Positions 26,934 through 35,020 of a stretch of 64,000 nucleotides of DNA are shown piece after piece. How positions within the stretch are numbered: position 1 is the first letter of the stretch; each line of letters opens with the position of its first letter. A program made the position numbers and the translations under genes. The DNA lies in the NCBI GenBank assembly GCA_963706835.1, contig CAVPOB010000002.1:124001-188000 (forward strand), read 5' to 3'. The notes below the pieces were generated by a model that was not told the origin of the DNA, made no database searches, and saw only the letters and a program-made list of their open reading frames with translations. The stretch is from CAVXYG01 sp963706835. GTDB taxonomy: Bacteria; Actinomycetota; Actinomycetes; S36-B12; GCA-2699445.

Positions 26934-26949
26934 ATACCCCTAGGGGTAT
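26934..26949. promoter_or_regulatory. CsoR-type operator palindrome
   Basis: ATACCCCTAGGGGTAT is a perfect 16-bp palindrome matching the known copper-sensing CsoR (and related CstR) operator form of AT-flanked C4/G4 blocks around TA. It lies upstream of the CPVCNK membrane protein gene and overlaps the stop codon of the HTH regulator gene (26940-26942). No csoR gene is in the window, so the regulator must be encoded elsewhere. Confidence 0.65.
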
Positions 26950-27464
26950 TCCTCGCCCGCCGAAGCCGGGATCAGGACGGTGCTGAACAAGTACCGATCG
27001 GCGCCCCGCCGGGGAGACAGCCAGGGCGCAACGGCCTCCCGCACCCGGCGCACGAACTGCGGCAACTCCTCCTCGGGGACATGGATCGCAGCGGTGCGGT
27101 AGCCGAAAGGGGCGGTGTCGCCCCGCTCGATGGACGCCTCATAGGCAGCAGCCAGGCCTGCGGTGAAGACCGCGAAGCCGGTGCGGCGCTCCTCGTCGGT
27201 CATCTCGGCCGCGGCATCGGCGGAGGCTGATGCGCGGGACTCGTCGAGACGATAGGTCCGCTCCACCGCTCCCCGGACGCGCCGCTGCGCGGCAACCTCG
27301 AGCACGGACGCCTCCACCAGCGCCGCGACATGCCGGTACAGCGTCGGCTTGGGGACGTCGGACAGTTCCGCGGACAACTCGGCCGTGGTGAGCGCCCGGT
27401 CGCCCAGCAGCGCCTGCACGATGCGCAGTCGGACCGGATGGAGCAGGACGTGCGGTGCAGGCAT
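26940..27464 (-). CDS. ArsR-like winged-helix transcriptional regulator
   Basis: 174 residues. The N-terminal winged helix is clear: HPVRLRIVQALLGDRALTTA, then the recognition region LSDVPKPTLYRHVAALVEAS and a wing (about 55-70). The C-terminal part (from about 85) is an alpha/beta ligand or dimer domain seen in HTH_20-type regulators. It is divergent from the alpha/beta hydrolase gene, with 57 bases of AT-richer DNA between them, and probably represses that gene and itself. It does not have the Cys motif of metal sensors. Confidence 0.8.
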   Translation of the reverse strand: MPAPHVLLHPVRLRIVQALLGDRALTTAELSAELSDVPKPTLYRHVAALVEASVLEVAAQRRVRGAVERTYRLDESRASASADAAAEMTDEERRTGFAVFTAGLAAAYEASIERGDTAPFGYRTAAIHVPEEELPQFVRRVREAVAPWLSPRRGADRYLFSTVLIPASAGEEYP

Positions 27465-27521
27465 GGCCTTACGGTATCACTGGTGCTATTGTTATCGCAT
27501 TCGATATCAATAGGAGTGCTC
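27465..27521. promoter_or_regulatory. Divergent control region of regulator and hydrolase
   Basis: This short AT-richer stretch holds GGTATCAC (27474-27481) and a GATATC palindrome (27503-27508) around GCTATTGTTATCGCATTC, and ends in an AGGAG ribosome binding site before the ATG at 27522. The two ATC-type blocks, about three turns apart, are candidate operator halves for the adjacent winged-helix regulator. Confidence 0.45.
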
Positions 27522-28793
27522 ATGGCGGAGATCGTCTTCGAGAACGGTGAGCTGCAGGTCCGGCTCACCCGCGGCGAACAGGTGGGCGGCCTGCGGTCCG
27601 GGGTGACGGTGCCGGTCGCTGACGTGCGCAGCGTGCGCGTGGTGCCGGACGGACTGGCGGCGGCGCGTGGACTGCGCGCGCCCGGCCTCCACATGCCCGG
27701 TGTTCGCAAGATCGGTACGTGGCGATCGCGCGCTGGGCGGATGTTCCTCACGGTGCGGCGCGACGAGCCGGCAGTGGTGATCCAACTGCGCCGCGACGCC
27801 GCGTGGCGCACCCTCGTCATCGGCAGCCCCCGGGCCCACGAGGTGGCTGAGCGGGTGGGCGCACAGTTGGATCCGGCGCGGCGCGACGAACCCGTCGTGC
27901 TGGATCCGGACGCCGACGCGCTCCACGGATCGCTGCGTGTCCCGGTTGGCTCCGGTCCGCTGCCAGCCGCGCTGCTGCTGCCCGGGTCCGGGCCGGTCGA
28001 CCGCGACGGCAATGCCCCGGGCATGCCGCTGGAGATCCAGTTGGCCCTGGCGGAAGCTTTGGCCGGCGCAGGGGTGGCGTCGCTGCGCTACGACCGGCGC
28101 GGCGTCGGCGACGGCTCCGACTGGCGCGAGGTCCGGATGTCGCAGAACACCGAAGACGCTGCGCGGGCGCTGCAGCGGCTACGCACCGATCCCCGCATCG
28201 ACCCCGACCAGATCGCGGTGATCGGCCACTCCGAGGGCGCCGTGCACGCGCTGCGCCTGGCGGTGCGCGAACCACTGCCGGCTGCGGTCGTGCTGCTGAG
28301 TGCTCCGGCCCGGCCGGGAGGCGAGGTCCTGCTGTGGCAGGCCGAGCAGATCGCGCCCGGGCTGCCCAAGCCGGTCCGTGCGATCCTGCGGGTGACGCGC
28401 ATCGATGTCACCGCCAAGACCAAGGCCACCCACGACAAGCTCCGCGCCACCACGACCGACGTGGCCCGGGTCAACGGCGCCAAGGTCAACGCCGGGTGGT
28501 TCCGGGAATTCCTCGACGACGACCCGCGCGAGCAGGTGCGCGAACTCGCCGTGCCGACCCTGGCGCTCACCGGCACTGCCGATCTGCAGACCCCGCCCGC
28601 CGACGCGGCCGCCATCGCCGCCATGGCGCCCGGTCCGGTGAACGTGGTGCAGCCGGACCGGATCTCGCACCTGCTGCGCCGCGACCCCAGCGACCTGCCG
28701 ACCCTGAAGGACTACAAGCGGCAGGTCCGCCAGCCCGTGGATGCCGAGGTGCTGCGCACCGTCACCGATTGGGTCGCACAGCAACTCGGCTGA
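27522..28793 (+). CDS. Alpha/beta hydrolase with N-terminal PH-like domain
   Basis: 423 residues. About 110 N-terminal residues (MAEIVFENGELQVRLTRGEQ onwards) are beta-rich and PH-like. The hydrolase domain follows: oxyanion-loop PGSGPVDRDGN, SLRYDRRGVGDGSDW, the nucleophile elbow GHSEGA (Ser about 240), and a late Asp in LTGTADLQTPP; a His follows in ISHLL. It should be a cytosolic esterase, dienelactone hydrolase-like or peptidase-like enzyme. Divergent from the winged-helix regulator, which probably controls it. The substrate is unknown. Confidence 0.8.
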   Translation: MAEIVFENGELQVRLTRGEQVGGLRSGVTVPVADVRSVRVVPDGLAAARGLRAPGLHMPGVRKIGTWRSRAGRMFLTVRRDEPAVVIQLRRDAAWRTLVIGSPRAHEVAERVGAQLDPARRDEPVVLDPDADALHGSLRVPVGSGPLPAALLLPGSGPVDRDGNAPGMPLEIQLALAEALAGAGVASLRYDRRGVGDGSDWREVRMSQNTEDAARALQRLRTDPRIDPDQIAVIGHSEGAVHALRLAVREPLPAAVVLLSAPARPGGEVLLWQAEQIAPGLPKPVRAILRVTRIDVTAKTKATHDKLRATTTDVARVNGAKVNAGWFREFLDDDPREQVRELAVPTLALTGTADLQTPPADAAAIAAMAPGPVNVVQPDRISHLLRRDPSDLPTLKDYKRQVRQPVDAEVLRTVTDWVAQQLG

Positions 28794-28796
28794 GCA

Positions 28797-29072
28797 TCAG
28801 GGCCGGATCGCGAAGTCGGAGGCTGCGGCAGCCTCGACGGGACTGACCGCGACGTTGTCCACGCGCGCGGCCGGCGGCCCCTGATGGCACCAGGCGATCA
28901 CCGCCGCCACCGCAGCAGGATCGCCTTCCAGCACGGCCTCCACCCGGCCGTCGGTGAGGTTGCGCACCCAGCCGGTCACGCCGGCCCGGCGGGCGGTGTC
29001 GGCCATGGTCTGCCGGAACCAGACGCCCTGGACCCGACCGGAGACCAGCACTCTTCGGCTGATGGTGGTCAT
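28797..29072 (-). CDS. acyP: Acylphosphatase
   Basis: 91 residues, the standard size. The family signature GRVQGVWFRQTMADTARRAG contains the phosphate-binding loop and the catalytic Arg; GWVRNLTDGRVEAVLEG contains the catalytic Asn. It hydrolyses acyl phosphates in the cytosol. The final stop is only 4 bases from the convergent hydrolase stop, and the gene follows the thioesterase gene by a 12-base gap, likely one transcript. Confidence 0.92.
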   Translation of the reverse strand: MTTISRRVLVSGRVQGVWFRQTMADTARRAGVTGWVRNLTDGRVEAVLEGDPAAVAAVIAWCHQGPPAARVDNVAVSPVEAAAASDFAIRP

Positions 29073-29084
29073 GCTCGCTCCCGG

Positions 29085-29930
29085 CTACTTGATCACCGCT
29101 ACGGTCTGGGTGTTCCAGGACACCAGGCGACCATTCTCGGCCCACAGCTCGCGCTGCTCGACGGCGTATCCCTCACGGGCGGCCAGGGTTTGCCCGCGAT
29201 GGAACAGCGGCCGCAGCCGCCCGTCGGGCTCGCGGGGCAACTGCGCCGGGTCCGTGGTCAGGTCGACCGTGAATCCCAGCGTCCCCACCGGCCGGGGCCG
29301 GTCCAATCGCGCGATGATGGCCCCCCACCACGCATCAGCCAGCGCGACCACGACCGGCGCGTCGAGCTGCGAGACCGGGGCCAGCGGCCGCACCCACCCG
29401 GTCACGGTCCGTCCAGCACCCCCGGTGAATGGCAGTCCCGCGATCGGGCGCAGTTCCAGGTGGCGCAGGAACGCCGGTGCGAGCGGCGGCCCCAGCGCAA
29501 CGACGGCGACGGCGTCCGGGCCGTCGGCGAGCGCCGCGGGCGGATCCACTGTCCGCCACGCCTCGCCATCGGGAATGGCCTCCCCGGCGCGCGGGGCGCC
29601 CAGCACCACAACGCCGTGGGCGACCAGACCGCCTGCGGCATCGGTGAGGCGAACCGCGGCCGTCACGGTGGCGGCCCCCCGACGCAGGACCTCCACACCG
29701 ATGTCGGTGCGACCCACGAGCAGCGGGGCCACGAGTTGTGCGCTCATGGTCCGCACGGCCAGCTCGGCGCTGGGTGCAACCTGGCGCACGGCCGACACCA
29801 TCGCCCCGGTGGCCACACCGCCCCAGGCGCCGCGTCCCTGCTGCAGCCCGTCGGCGACATCGAGGGTGAAGCGTCCGGATCCGTCCACCGGCGCGGCGCG
29901 CACCACGTCGGCGATGTCGAGCGGGTTCAC
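29085..29930 (-). CDS. Acyl-CoA thioesterase-family protein (double hotdog, TesB-like)
   Basis: 281 residues arranged as two hotdog halves. The first half shows GRGAWGGVATGAMVSAV and the strand-rich RRGAATVTAAVRLTDAAG; the second contains VVVALADAWWGAIIARLD, equivalent to the catalytic Asp/Ser/Gln region of TesB, then LGFTVDLTTDP and GREGYA-like ends. It should cleave acyl-CoA thioesters in the cytosol. Likely co-transcribed with acylphosphatase. The chain-length preference is not visible. Confidence 0.8.
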   Translation of the reverse strand: MNPLDIADVVRAAPVDGSGRFTLDVADGLQQGRGAWGGVATGAMVSAVRQVAPSAELAVRTMSAQLVAPLLVGRTDIGVEVLRRGAATVTAAVRLTDAAGGLVAHGVVVLGAPRAGEAIPDGEAWRTVDPPAALADGPDAVAVVALGPPLAPAFLRHLELRPIAGLPFTGGAGRTVTGWVRPLAPVSQLDAPVVVALADAWWGAIIARLDRPRPVGTLGFTVDLTTDPAQLPREPDGRLRPLFHRGQTLAAREGYAVEQRELWAENGRLVSWNTQTVAVIK

Positions 29931-30013
29931 GCCTCCATGGAAGCACGCGCTCGTGCGGCGCCTCAGCCCCGCGCCGCCTGCTCGACCGGTCCGCTGCGTG
30001 CCACAGTGGTGCC

Positions 30014-30781
30014 GTGCCCGAAGCTGCCGGCCCCGTAGGCGCCGCCCTCGTGACCGGTGTCGGGCGCGCCGGTGGCATCGGAGCCGCCCTGGCGCGGCGG
30101 CTCGCGCGCGACGGGTGGGACCTCGCGCTCAACTACTGGCACCCCTACGACGATCGCATCGGTCTTCCCTTCACCGGCGACGATGTGCAGCAGTTGGCTG
30201 GGCAGCTGCGTGGTACTGGTCGCCGCGTGGAGGTGCTGGAAGCAGACTTGGGCGATCCCGCCGTGCCGACCGCACTCGTCGCCACGGCACGTGCGGCGCT
30301 GGGGCCGCTCACCGGCCTGGTCCTGTCCCACTGCGAATCGGTCGATCACGGCTTCCTGGACACCACGGTTGCTGCGCTGGAGCAGCACTTCGCGGTCAAC
30401 GTGGTGGCGTCGTGGCAACTCATCGCAGCGTTCGCCGAGCAGTTGCCCGGACCGGACGGGCGGGTCGTGGCGCTCACCAGCGACCATGTCGTCGGCAATG
30501 TGCCCTACGGCGCTACCAAGGCGGCCCTGGAGCGCATCATCGTGGCCGCCGCTGTGGAACTGGGGCCGGTGGGGATCCGCGCCAACGCCATCAACCCGGG
30601 TCCGACCGACACCGGATGGCTCGCGCCGGAGGACCTGGCGGCCCTGGCGGCGCAGGTTCCGCTTGGTCGGGTGAGCCTGCCCGGGGACGCTGCCGCACTG
30701 ACCTCGTTCCTGCTCTCCCCCGACGGCGGCTGGATCACTGGGCAGATCCTGACCAGCGACGGCGGGTTCGCCAGCCGGTAG
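30014..30781 (+). CDS. SDR-family oxidoreductase (FabG-like)
   Basis: 255 residues from the GTG at 30014. The Rossmann cofactor motif is TGVGRAGGIGAALA, with the later NVVASWQLI, the catalytic YGATKAAL and a Ser in VALTSDH, followed by INPGPTDTGWL. It should reduce or oxidise a carbonyl/hydroxyl group with NAD(P). The two-residue longer glycine loop and an RIGLPF insert after the first strand resemble the group of 3-ketoacyl-reductase-like SDRs. The next sequence is repeat cluster C. Confidence 0.88.
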   Translation: MPEAAGPVGAALVTGVGRAGGIGAALARRLARDGWDLALNYWHPYDDRIGLPFTGDDVQQLAGQLRGTGRRVEVLEADLGDPAVPTALVATARAALGPLTGLVLSHCESVDHGFLDTTVAALEQHFAVNVVASWQLIAAFAEQLPGPDGRVVALTSDHVVGNVPYGATKAALERIIVAAAVELGPVGIRANAINPGPTDTGWLAPEDLAALAAQVPLGRVSLPGDAAALTSFLLSPDGGWITGQILTSDGGFASR

Positions 30782-30792
30782 TCCGGCTCATC

Positions 30793-31500
30793 GGAATCGG
30801 GAGCGTGGGCTCCGGTGTCGGCGGGTGGAGCGAGCGGGTCGCCTGGTGCCCGGGTCGCGTCCCCGGTGTCCGTCAGTCCAACTGCCTGGGCGGCGTCAGC
30901 CCCCTGCGCCGGGGGACGCCTGCACCTGGCGAGTGGTTTGCATCCCGCGCGGGGTTGAGCGTCTGGTGTGCCTGGCAGGGCGACACCCGGTTCGAGGGTC
31001 TGCACCGGGAATCCGTCGGTGTGCCCGGCAGGGCTGCACCCGGTTCGAGGGTCTGCACGGGGAATCCGTCGGTGTGCCCGGCAGGGCTGCACCCGGTTCG
31101 GGGGTCTGCACCGGGAATCCGTCGGTGTGCCCGGCAGGGCTGCACCCGGTTCGGGGTCTGCACGGGGAATCCGTCGGTGTGCCCGGCAGGGCTGACCGGC
31201 CCGGTTCGGAGGGGTCTGCACGGGGAATCCGTCGGTGTGCCCGGCAGGGCTGCACCCGGTTCGGGGGTCTGCACCCGCCGCGGGGGTGGATCCGGCCGGA
31301 TCGGGGGGCAGGACTGCACCCGGTTCGGGGGTCTGCACCCGCCGCGGGGGTGGATCCGCCCGAAACGGGGCCCAGAGCCCCCGTCCCGGGTGCAAACCCC
31401 CATACCGGGTGCACAGTTGCCGGCCCGGAGGCGCGCTCAGCCCCCGTCCCGGGTGCAAACCCCCGCAAAGGGTGCAGAGTCGCCCCGCGGGGGTTGCTCG
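30793..31500. repeat. Interspersed GC-rich repeat, cluster C, with conserved left arm
   Basis: This fills most of the 900-base gene-free interval between two convergent genes. A left arm of about 130 bases (starting aatcgggagcgtgggctccg near 30795) matches the left arm of cluster E near 62323, including tgcgccgggggacg before the first half-unit. Half-units run from 30921; a 53-bp tandem array follows (30967-31235); forward dimers occur at about 31250 and 31315, then inverted copies at about 31376-31413 and 31439-31476. Peptide-like frames across it are not genes. Confidence 0.85.
30967..31235. repeat. 53-bp tandem array, five units
   Basis: Units start at 30967, 31020, 31073, 31126 and 31178 (lengths 53, 53, 53, 52, 58), each beginning tgtgcccggcagggctgcac or close to it and ending ggaatccgtcgg. 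Each contains the TGCACCCGGTTCGGGGGT half-unit of the interspersed family. A sixth copy begins at 31236 and passes into a normal dimer. Units 2 and 3 differ at only a few bases, so expansion is recent. There are no unique spacers, so it is not a CRISPR array. Confidence 0.85.
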
Positions 31501-31680
31501 TAAGCCCACGTCCCGGATGCGCATCCCGGAGACGGTTGCACAGTCGCACCACCGGGGGGCCCTCAGCCCCGCACGGGGCGCGACAACTGCAGAGAGCGCA
31601 GTTCCGTCACCCGACCGGAAGAGCCGCGAGTTCCCCGTCCCGAGCGGCACCCACCCCTGAATCGCGCCAGCCAAGAATCC

Positions 31681-33123
31681 TCAACTGGGGTCGGCCAGCA
31701 CGGCCAGGGCCTGATCGATGACGGCCTCCGCCGGCCCTTCGGTGTCGATGCGGTGCGCCTGCGGCCACGGCGCCTCCCGCGCGGCCATCGCCGACAGCAC
31801 GGCCGGCGTCGCGTCGGAGGCGTCGCCGCTGCCCGCCGACCGCGACCGGATCCGCTGCGCCGCGACCGCCGGGTCCAGCACGCATCGGCACTCGGTCAGG
31901 CGGGCGTGCACCCGTTCCGCCAAGTCTCGGGCGGCGGCGCGCTGCCGCGGGTCGGCCCAGGTGGCGTCCAGCACCACCGAGGCTCCCAGGCCCAGCGACA
32001 CCTCCGCCCGGTGAAGCATCTCGGAGTAGACGTCGTCGGTGGCCCCGGCCGTGTAGCGGTCAGGGCCGAGTGGCTGATCCTGCGCCACCCCGGCGAGCTG
32101 CTTGCGGATCACGTCGCTGCGCAACAAGTGCCATCCCTGATGCCTGGCGACGCTGCGGGCGACCGTGGTCTTGCCGGTCCCCGGCAGCCCACCGACGAGG
32201 ACGAGCCGGACATCGGCTCGCGCCACCCTCCGCTCGGCCTGGTCCAGGAAGGCGACCGCCTGCTCCTGCGCCGTTGCGTCGCCGCCCGCGGCGCGCAGGC
32301 AGGCCACCTTGCACCGGACCAGTGCCCGGTAGGCGATGTACCAGTGCTCCAGCGAAGCCGGGTGGGTCTCGTCGGATGCCTCGCGATAAGTCGTGAGGAA
32401 GCGGTCAGCGAGATCGGGGCGTCCCAGGTGCTCCAGGTCCATCGCCAAGAAGGCGGCATCGGCCAGGACGTCCCCCCACCGGAACCGGTCGGCGAACTCG
32501 ATGCAGTCCAGCATCCGGGGGCCGTCGTCGAGGCAGAAGATGTCCTGGGCGAGCAGATCGCCGTGACCGTCGACGATCCTGCCGTCCGCGACCCGCTGCG
32601 CGAACAGCGGCTCCCGGCCGGACAGGTACGACATCGCCCGTTGGCCAACCCGATCCAGCTGTGCCGCATCCACGACCCGCCCGGCGGACGGCGCGATCTC
32701 CTCGAGGTTGCTCGACCACAGCATGCGCAGGTGCTCCGGCGATCCCGCAGCGTCGATCGCAGGGGAGCGATCGGCCCGGCGATGGAACTCGGCGAGCCGA
32801 GCGGCGATCGCGCTGAGGTGGGACTCGTCGAAGCCCGGCGCGGCGACCATGGTGGCCAGCCGTCGGTCCGCGGGCATGCGGCGCATCACCGTCATGTGGT
32901 CCACGGCGGTCCCGGAGTCGTCGATGATGTCGTAGACGCCGAGGTAGACGTCAGGCGCCAGCCTGCGGTTCAGTGCGACCTCCCGCTGGCAGTCGGCCAA
33001 CCGCAACTCCCGAGTGGAGAAGTCCAGGAACGCCGTGGTCACCGGCTTACGCAACTTGTAGACCCGGTCGCCGTAGCAGAACAGCACCGAGATGTGGGTC
33101 TCGATGATCTCCGGCGGCGGCAC
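31681..33123 (-). CDS. Bifunctional APH-like kinase/P-loop ATPase
   Basis: 480 residues from a GTG at 33123. The N-terminal half resembles aminoglycoside phosphotransferase-like kinases: VYKLRKPV near 24, the catalytic loop VDGHGDLLAQDIFC (Asp and Asn-equivalent) near 184, then a metal Asp in DCIEFAD. The C-terminal half (from about 315) is a P-loop kinase resembling gluconate kinases: Walker A GLPGTGKTT, then LLRSDVIRKQL and LDATWADPRQR. Fusions of this type are widespread, with unknown substrates. The gene follows cluster C and lies upstream of nothing on the same strand but the small protein at 33176. Confidence 0.8.
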   Translation of the reverse strand: MPPPEIIETHISVLFCYGDRVYKLRKPVTTAFLDFSTRELRLADCQREVALNRRLAPDVYLGVYDIIDDSGTAVDHMTVMRRMPADRRLATMVAAPGFDESHLSAIAARLAEFHRRADRSPAIDAAGSPEHLRMLWSSNLEEIAPSAGRVVDAAQLDRVGQRAMSYLSGREPLFAQRVADGRIVDGHGDLLAQDIFCLDDGPRMLDCIEFADRFRWGDVLADAAFLAMDLEHLGRPDLADRFLTTYREASDETHPASLEHWYIAYRALVRCKVACLRAAGGDATAQEQAVAFLDQAERRVARADVRLVLVGGLPGTGKTTVARSVARHQGWHLLRSDVIRKQLAGVAQDQPLGPDRYTAGATDDVYSEMLHRAEVSLGLGASVVLDATWADPRQRAAARDLAERVHARLTECRCVLDPAVAAQRIRSRSAGSGDASDATPAVLSAMAAREAPWPQAHRIDTEGPAEAVIDQALAVLADPS

Positions 33124-33175
33124 TGCTTCAGTTAATCCCGTTGCCGGATGCGCGGCAACGACCGCTGGTCCCGAC

Positions 33176-33568
33176 TCAGGCGACGTCGCCCTCGATGACG
33201 CCGGCGTGCTCGGACCCGTTCTGGCGGGCGATCAGTGCCGGGAGGGCGTCGGCGAGCGTGGTCAGCAGCCGGGCCGACGCGGGGGTTTCCTCCAGCGCGG
33301 CGACCAGTTGCGCCCGCAGCCGCTCGGCCGCGAACAGGTCCCCAGCCTCGACTGCCTCCTCGACGGCCTGGTTGAGCGCATGCACCCGCAACTGCAGCGC
33401 GACGGCATCGACGACCATGCCGATGGCCGCCAGGGAGCCGCTGAGCACCATGCTCGCCTGCAGCGTGCCGAGGCGCCGACGCTCGGTCTGGGCCTCCAGT
33501 CGCGACCGGTAGGCATCGACAGCGGAACCGGCCAGTCCGGACGCGAAGCCGGCCACTGCAGCGAGCAT
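33176..33568 (-). CDS. Unknown small protein with one hydrophobic segment
   Basis: 130 residues from the ATG at 33568, with GGAGGA before it. It starts MLAAVAGFASGLAGSAVDAY and has a second hydrophobic stretch MVLSGSLAAIGMVVDAVALQL, then helical Ala/Leu-rich sequence to the end. The family is not recognised; a long frame to 33811 is rejected for lack of a start signal. It precedes the bifunctional kinase gene by 52 bases on the same strand and may be its operon partner. Confidence 0.6.
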   Translation of the reverse strand: MLAAVAGFASGLAGSAVDAYRSRLEAQTERRRLGTLQASMVLSGSLAAIGMVVDAVALQLRVHALNQAVEEAVEAGDLFAAERLRAQLVAALEETPASARLLTTLADALPALIARQNGSEHAGVIEGDVA

Positions 33569-33784
33569 GCTGGTCCTCCGATGCGGGGCGCCGAAAGCGG
33601 TCCCTCGATTGTCACCCGACCCGGCCGGTTCCGGCGAATCACGTACCCCGGGGCGGGAATCCTTGAGACCTTCGCCGCCCCAGGGGGACCGACCGCCGCG
33701 CCTACCCCGGGGATAGGTCCCGCGGATGGTGCCTGATTCCGGTCCCGACTGGCCCTCGCGCGGCCGGGAGGGACGCGTGGTCAC

Positions 33785-34120
33785 GTGCAGATCACGTTGA
33801 CCAAGCGCCACATGGGTCGCCTGGCCGAGGGCCGGTTCGTCGATGAGGCACGGATGGAGCCGCTCGTCTGGGTGTGCTGGCCGCGCTGACTCCGCCGCGC
33901 GTGGACGTCCGCCTATGGGACGAACGGGTGGACGCGGTCGACAACGACGAAGCCACGGACCTGGTGGCCATCACCGTGGAGACCTTCTCCGCCCGGCGCG
34001 CCCGAGGAGTGCTGGGCACGGTTCGGTGCCCGCTGTCATGGGCGGGCACACCCGCTGATGGCCGAGGTTGCGCGACATAGCGCAAGTGTGGCCGTCGCGG
34101 CAGGGGCGTCTGGTGTCCGA
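33785..34120 (+). pseudogene. Decayed N-terminal fragment of a B12-binding radical SAM protein
   Basis: Pieces in three frames line up with the start of B12-binding-domain radical SAM proteins: QITLTKRHMGRLAEGRFVDE from a GTG at 33785; LAALTPPRVDVRLWDERVDA followed by DLVAITVETFSARRA (33877-34010); then VPAVMGGHTR and LMAEVARHSASVAVA (about 34020-34100). In the family these follow each other directly and end in VVMGGxHPTLMPDE. The radical SAM part (CXXXCXXC) is missing entirely. This is a real remnant: truncated as well as frameshifted. Nothing else is supported in 33569-34247. Confidence 0.65.
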
Positions 34121-34247
34121 GGGTGCCGGTACTGCCTCGCCATGCGTCACGAAACGCTCATGGAGTCGTAACGGGGCAGAAACAGTCTGCTGGAAGGCTG
34201 ACGAGACTCGGTTCACCTTGGACCCAGGCAGCGAGGAGCAGTGACCT

Positions 34248-34826
34248 GTGAAGATCCTTCGCATCGACTCCGGAGCCGATCACGAGTTGACCATCAGCCG
34301 GCGGCTCGCCGATCGGCTATCGCAACGACTCGCCGCGGATGGTGCCGAGATCGTGCATCGGGACGTGTCAACCGGCCTGCCCTTCGTCGATGGCGCATGG
34401 GTGGCTGCCAACTTCGGTGAGGGCGACCCCTCCGGCCGGGCACTGTCCGACGAACTCGTGGACGAACTGCTCTCCGTCGACGGCTTGATCCTGGTCGCCC
34501 CGATCTACAACTTCAGCATCCCGGCCGCGCTCAAGGCCTGGATCGATCAGGTAGTGCGGCTAGGGCGGACGTTCGACATCACTGCCTCGGGTCCTGTTGG
34601 GCTGGCGACGAACGTGCAACGGGCATGGATCGTCACAGCGTCCAGCAGCACCGAGATCGGCGGGAAGGCCGACCACGCGACGCCCTACTTGCGACACATC
34701 CTGGCGACAATCGGTGTGTATGACGTGACCATCGTCGGGGCAGGTGAGTGGCAAACCCGGGGGCCTGATGTCATCGAGGATGCCCATCGGTTCGTGGATG
34801 CAGGGGCCCCGGGCCCTGCGACGTAG
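34248..34826 (+). CDS. FMN-dependent azoreductase-like NAD(P)H oxidoreductase (AzoR family)
   Basis: 192 residues from the GTG at 34248, preceded by GCGAGGAGCA. It has the flavodoxin-like fold: N-terminal KILRIDSGADHELTISRRLA, then LILVAPIYNFSIPAALKAWIDQ, the FMN and dimer-contact signature of AzoR, and VTASSSTEIGG. It would reduce quinones or azo dyes with NAD(P)H in the cytosol. The first loop reads SGADHELTISR where most relatives have SxRxxxSxSR, so some contacts differ. Monocistronic. Confidence 0.82.
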   Translation: MKILRIDSGADHELTISRRLADRLSQRLAADGAEIVHRDVSTGLPFVDGAWVAANFGEGDPSGRALSDELVDELLSVDGLILVAPIYNFSIPAALKAWIDQVVRLGRTFDITASGPVGLATNVQRAWIVTASSSTEIGGKADHATPYLRHILATIGVYDVTIVGAGEWQTRGPDVIEDAHRFVDAGAPGPAT

Positions 34827-35020
34827 GCCTCGGCCGTCGGCCACCCGGGTCCGCCTCTGGCGGCGGGAACCGATCGACTCCGGCAAGCATCGAGGCCGCT
34901 AGCGCGGAGGCGAGCCCCGTCGGTGCGCCGTTGCCGAGACCGCTGCCACGACGAGGCCAAGAATCGCGGGCCATCGCTGCTTGTGGCGCGTACGTCAGCC
35001 GGCCAACGGGGCGGCGTTGC

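Noticed and set aside
30967..31235. CRISPR array
   Set aside because: The whole 53-bp unit is conserved; there are no unique spacers and no cas gene nearby.
30825..31721. Long reading frames through the repeat clusters, also at 13240-13917 and 62332-62970
   Set aside because: They consist of iterated GVCTRxGG, RVQTPxPGA or HPVRGSAPA peptides caused by the repeat, have no start signals, and occur in several frames and both strands at once.
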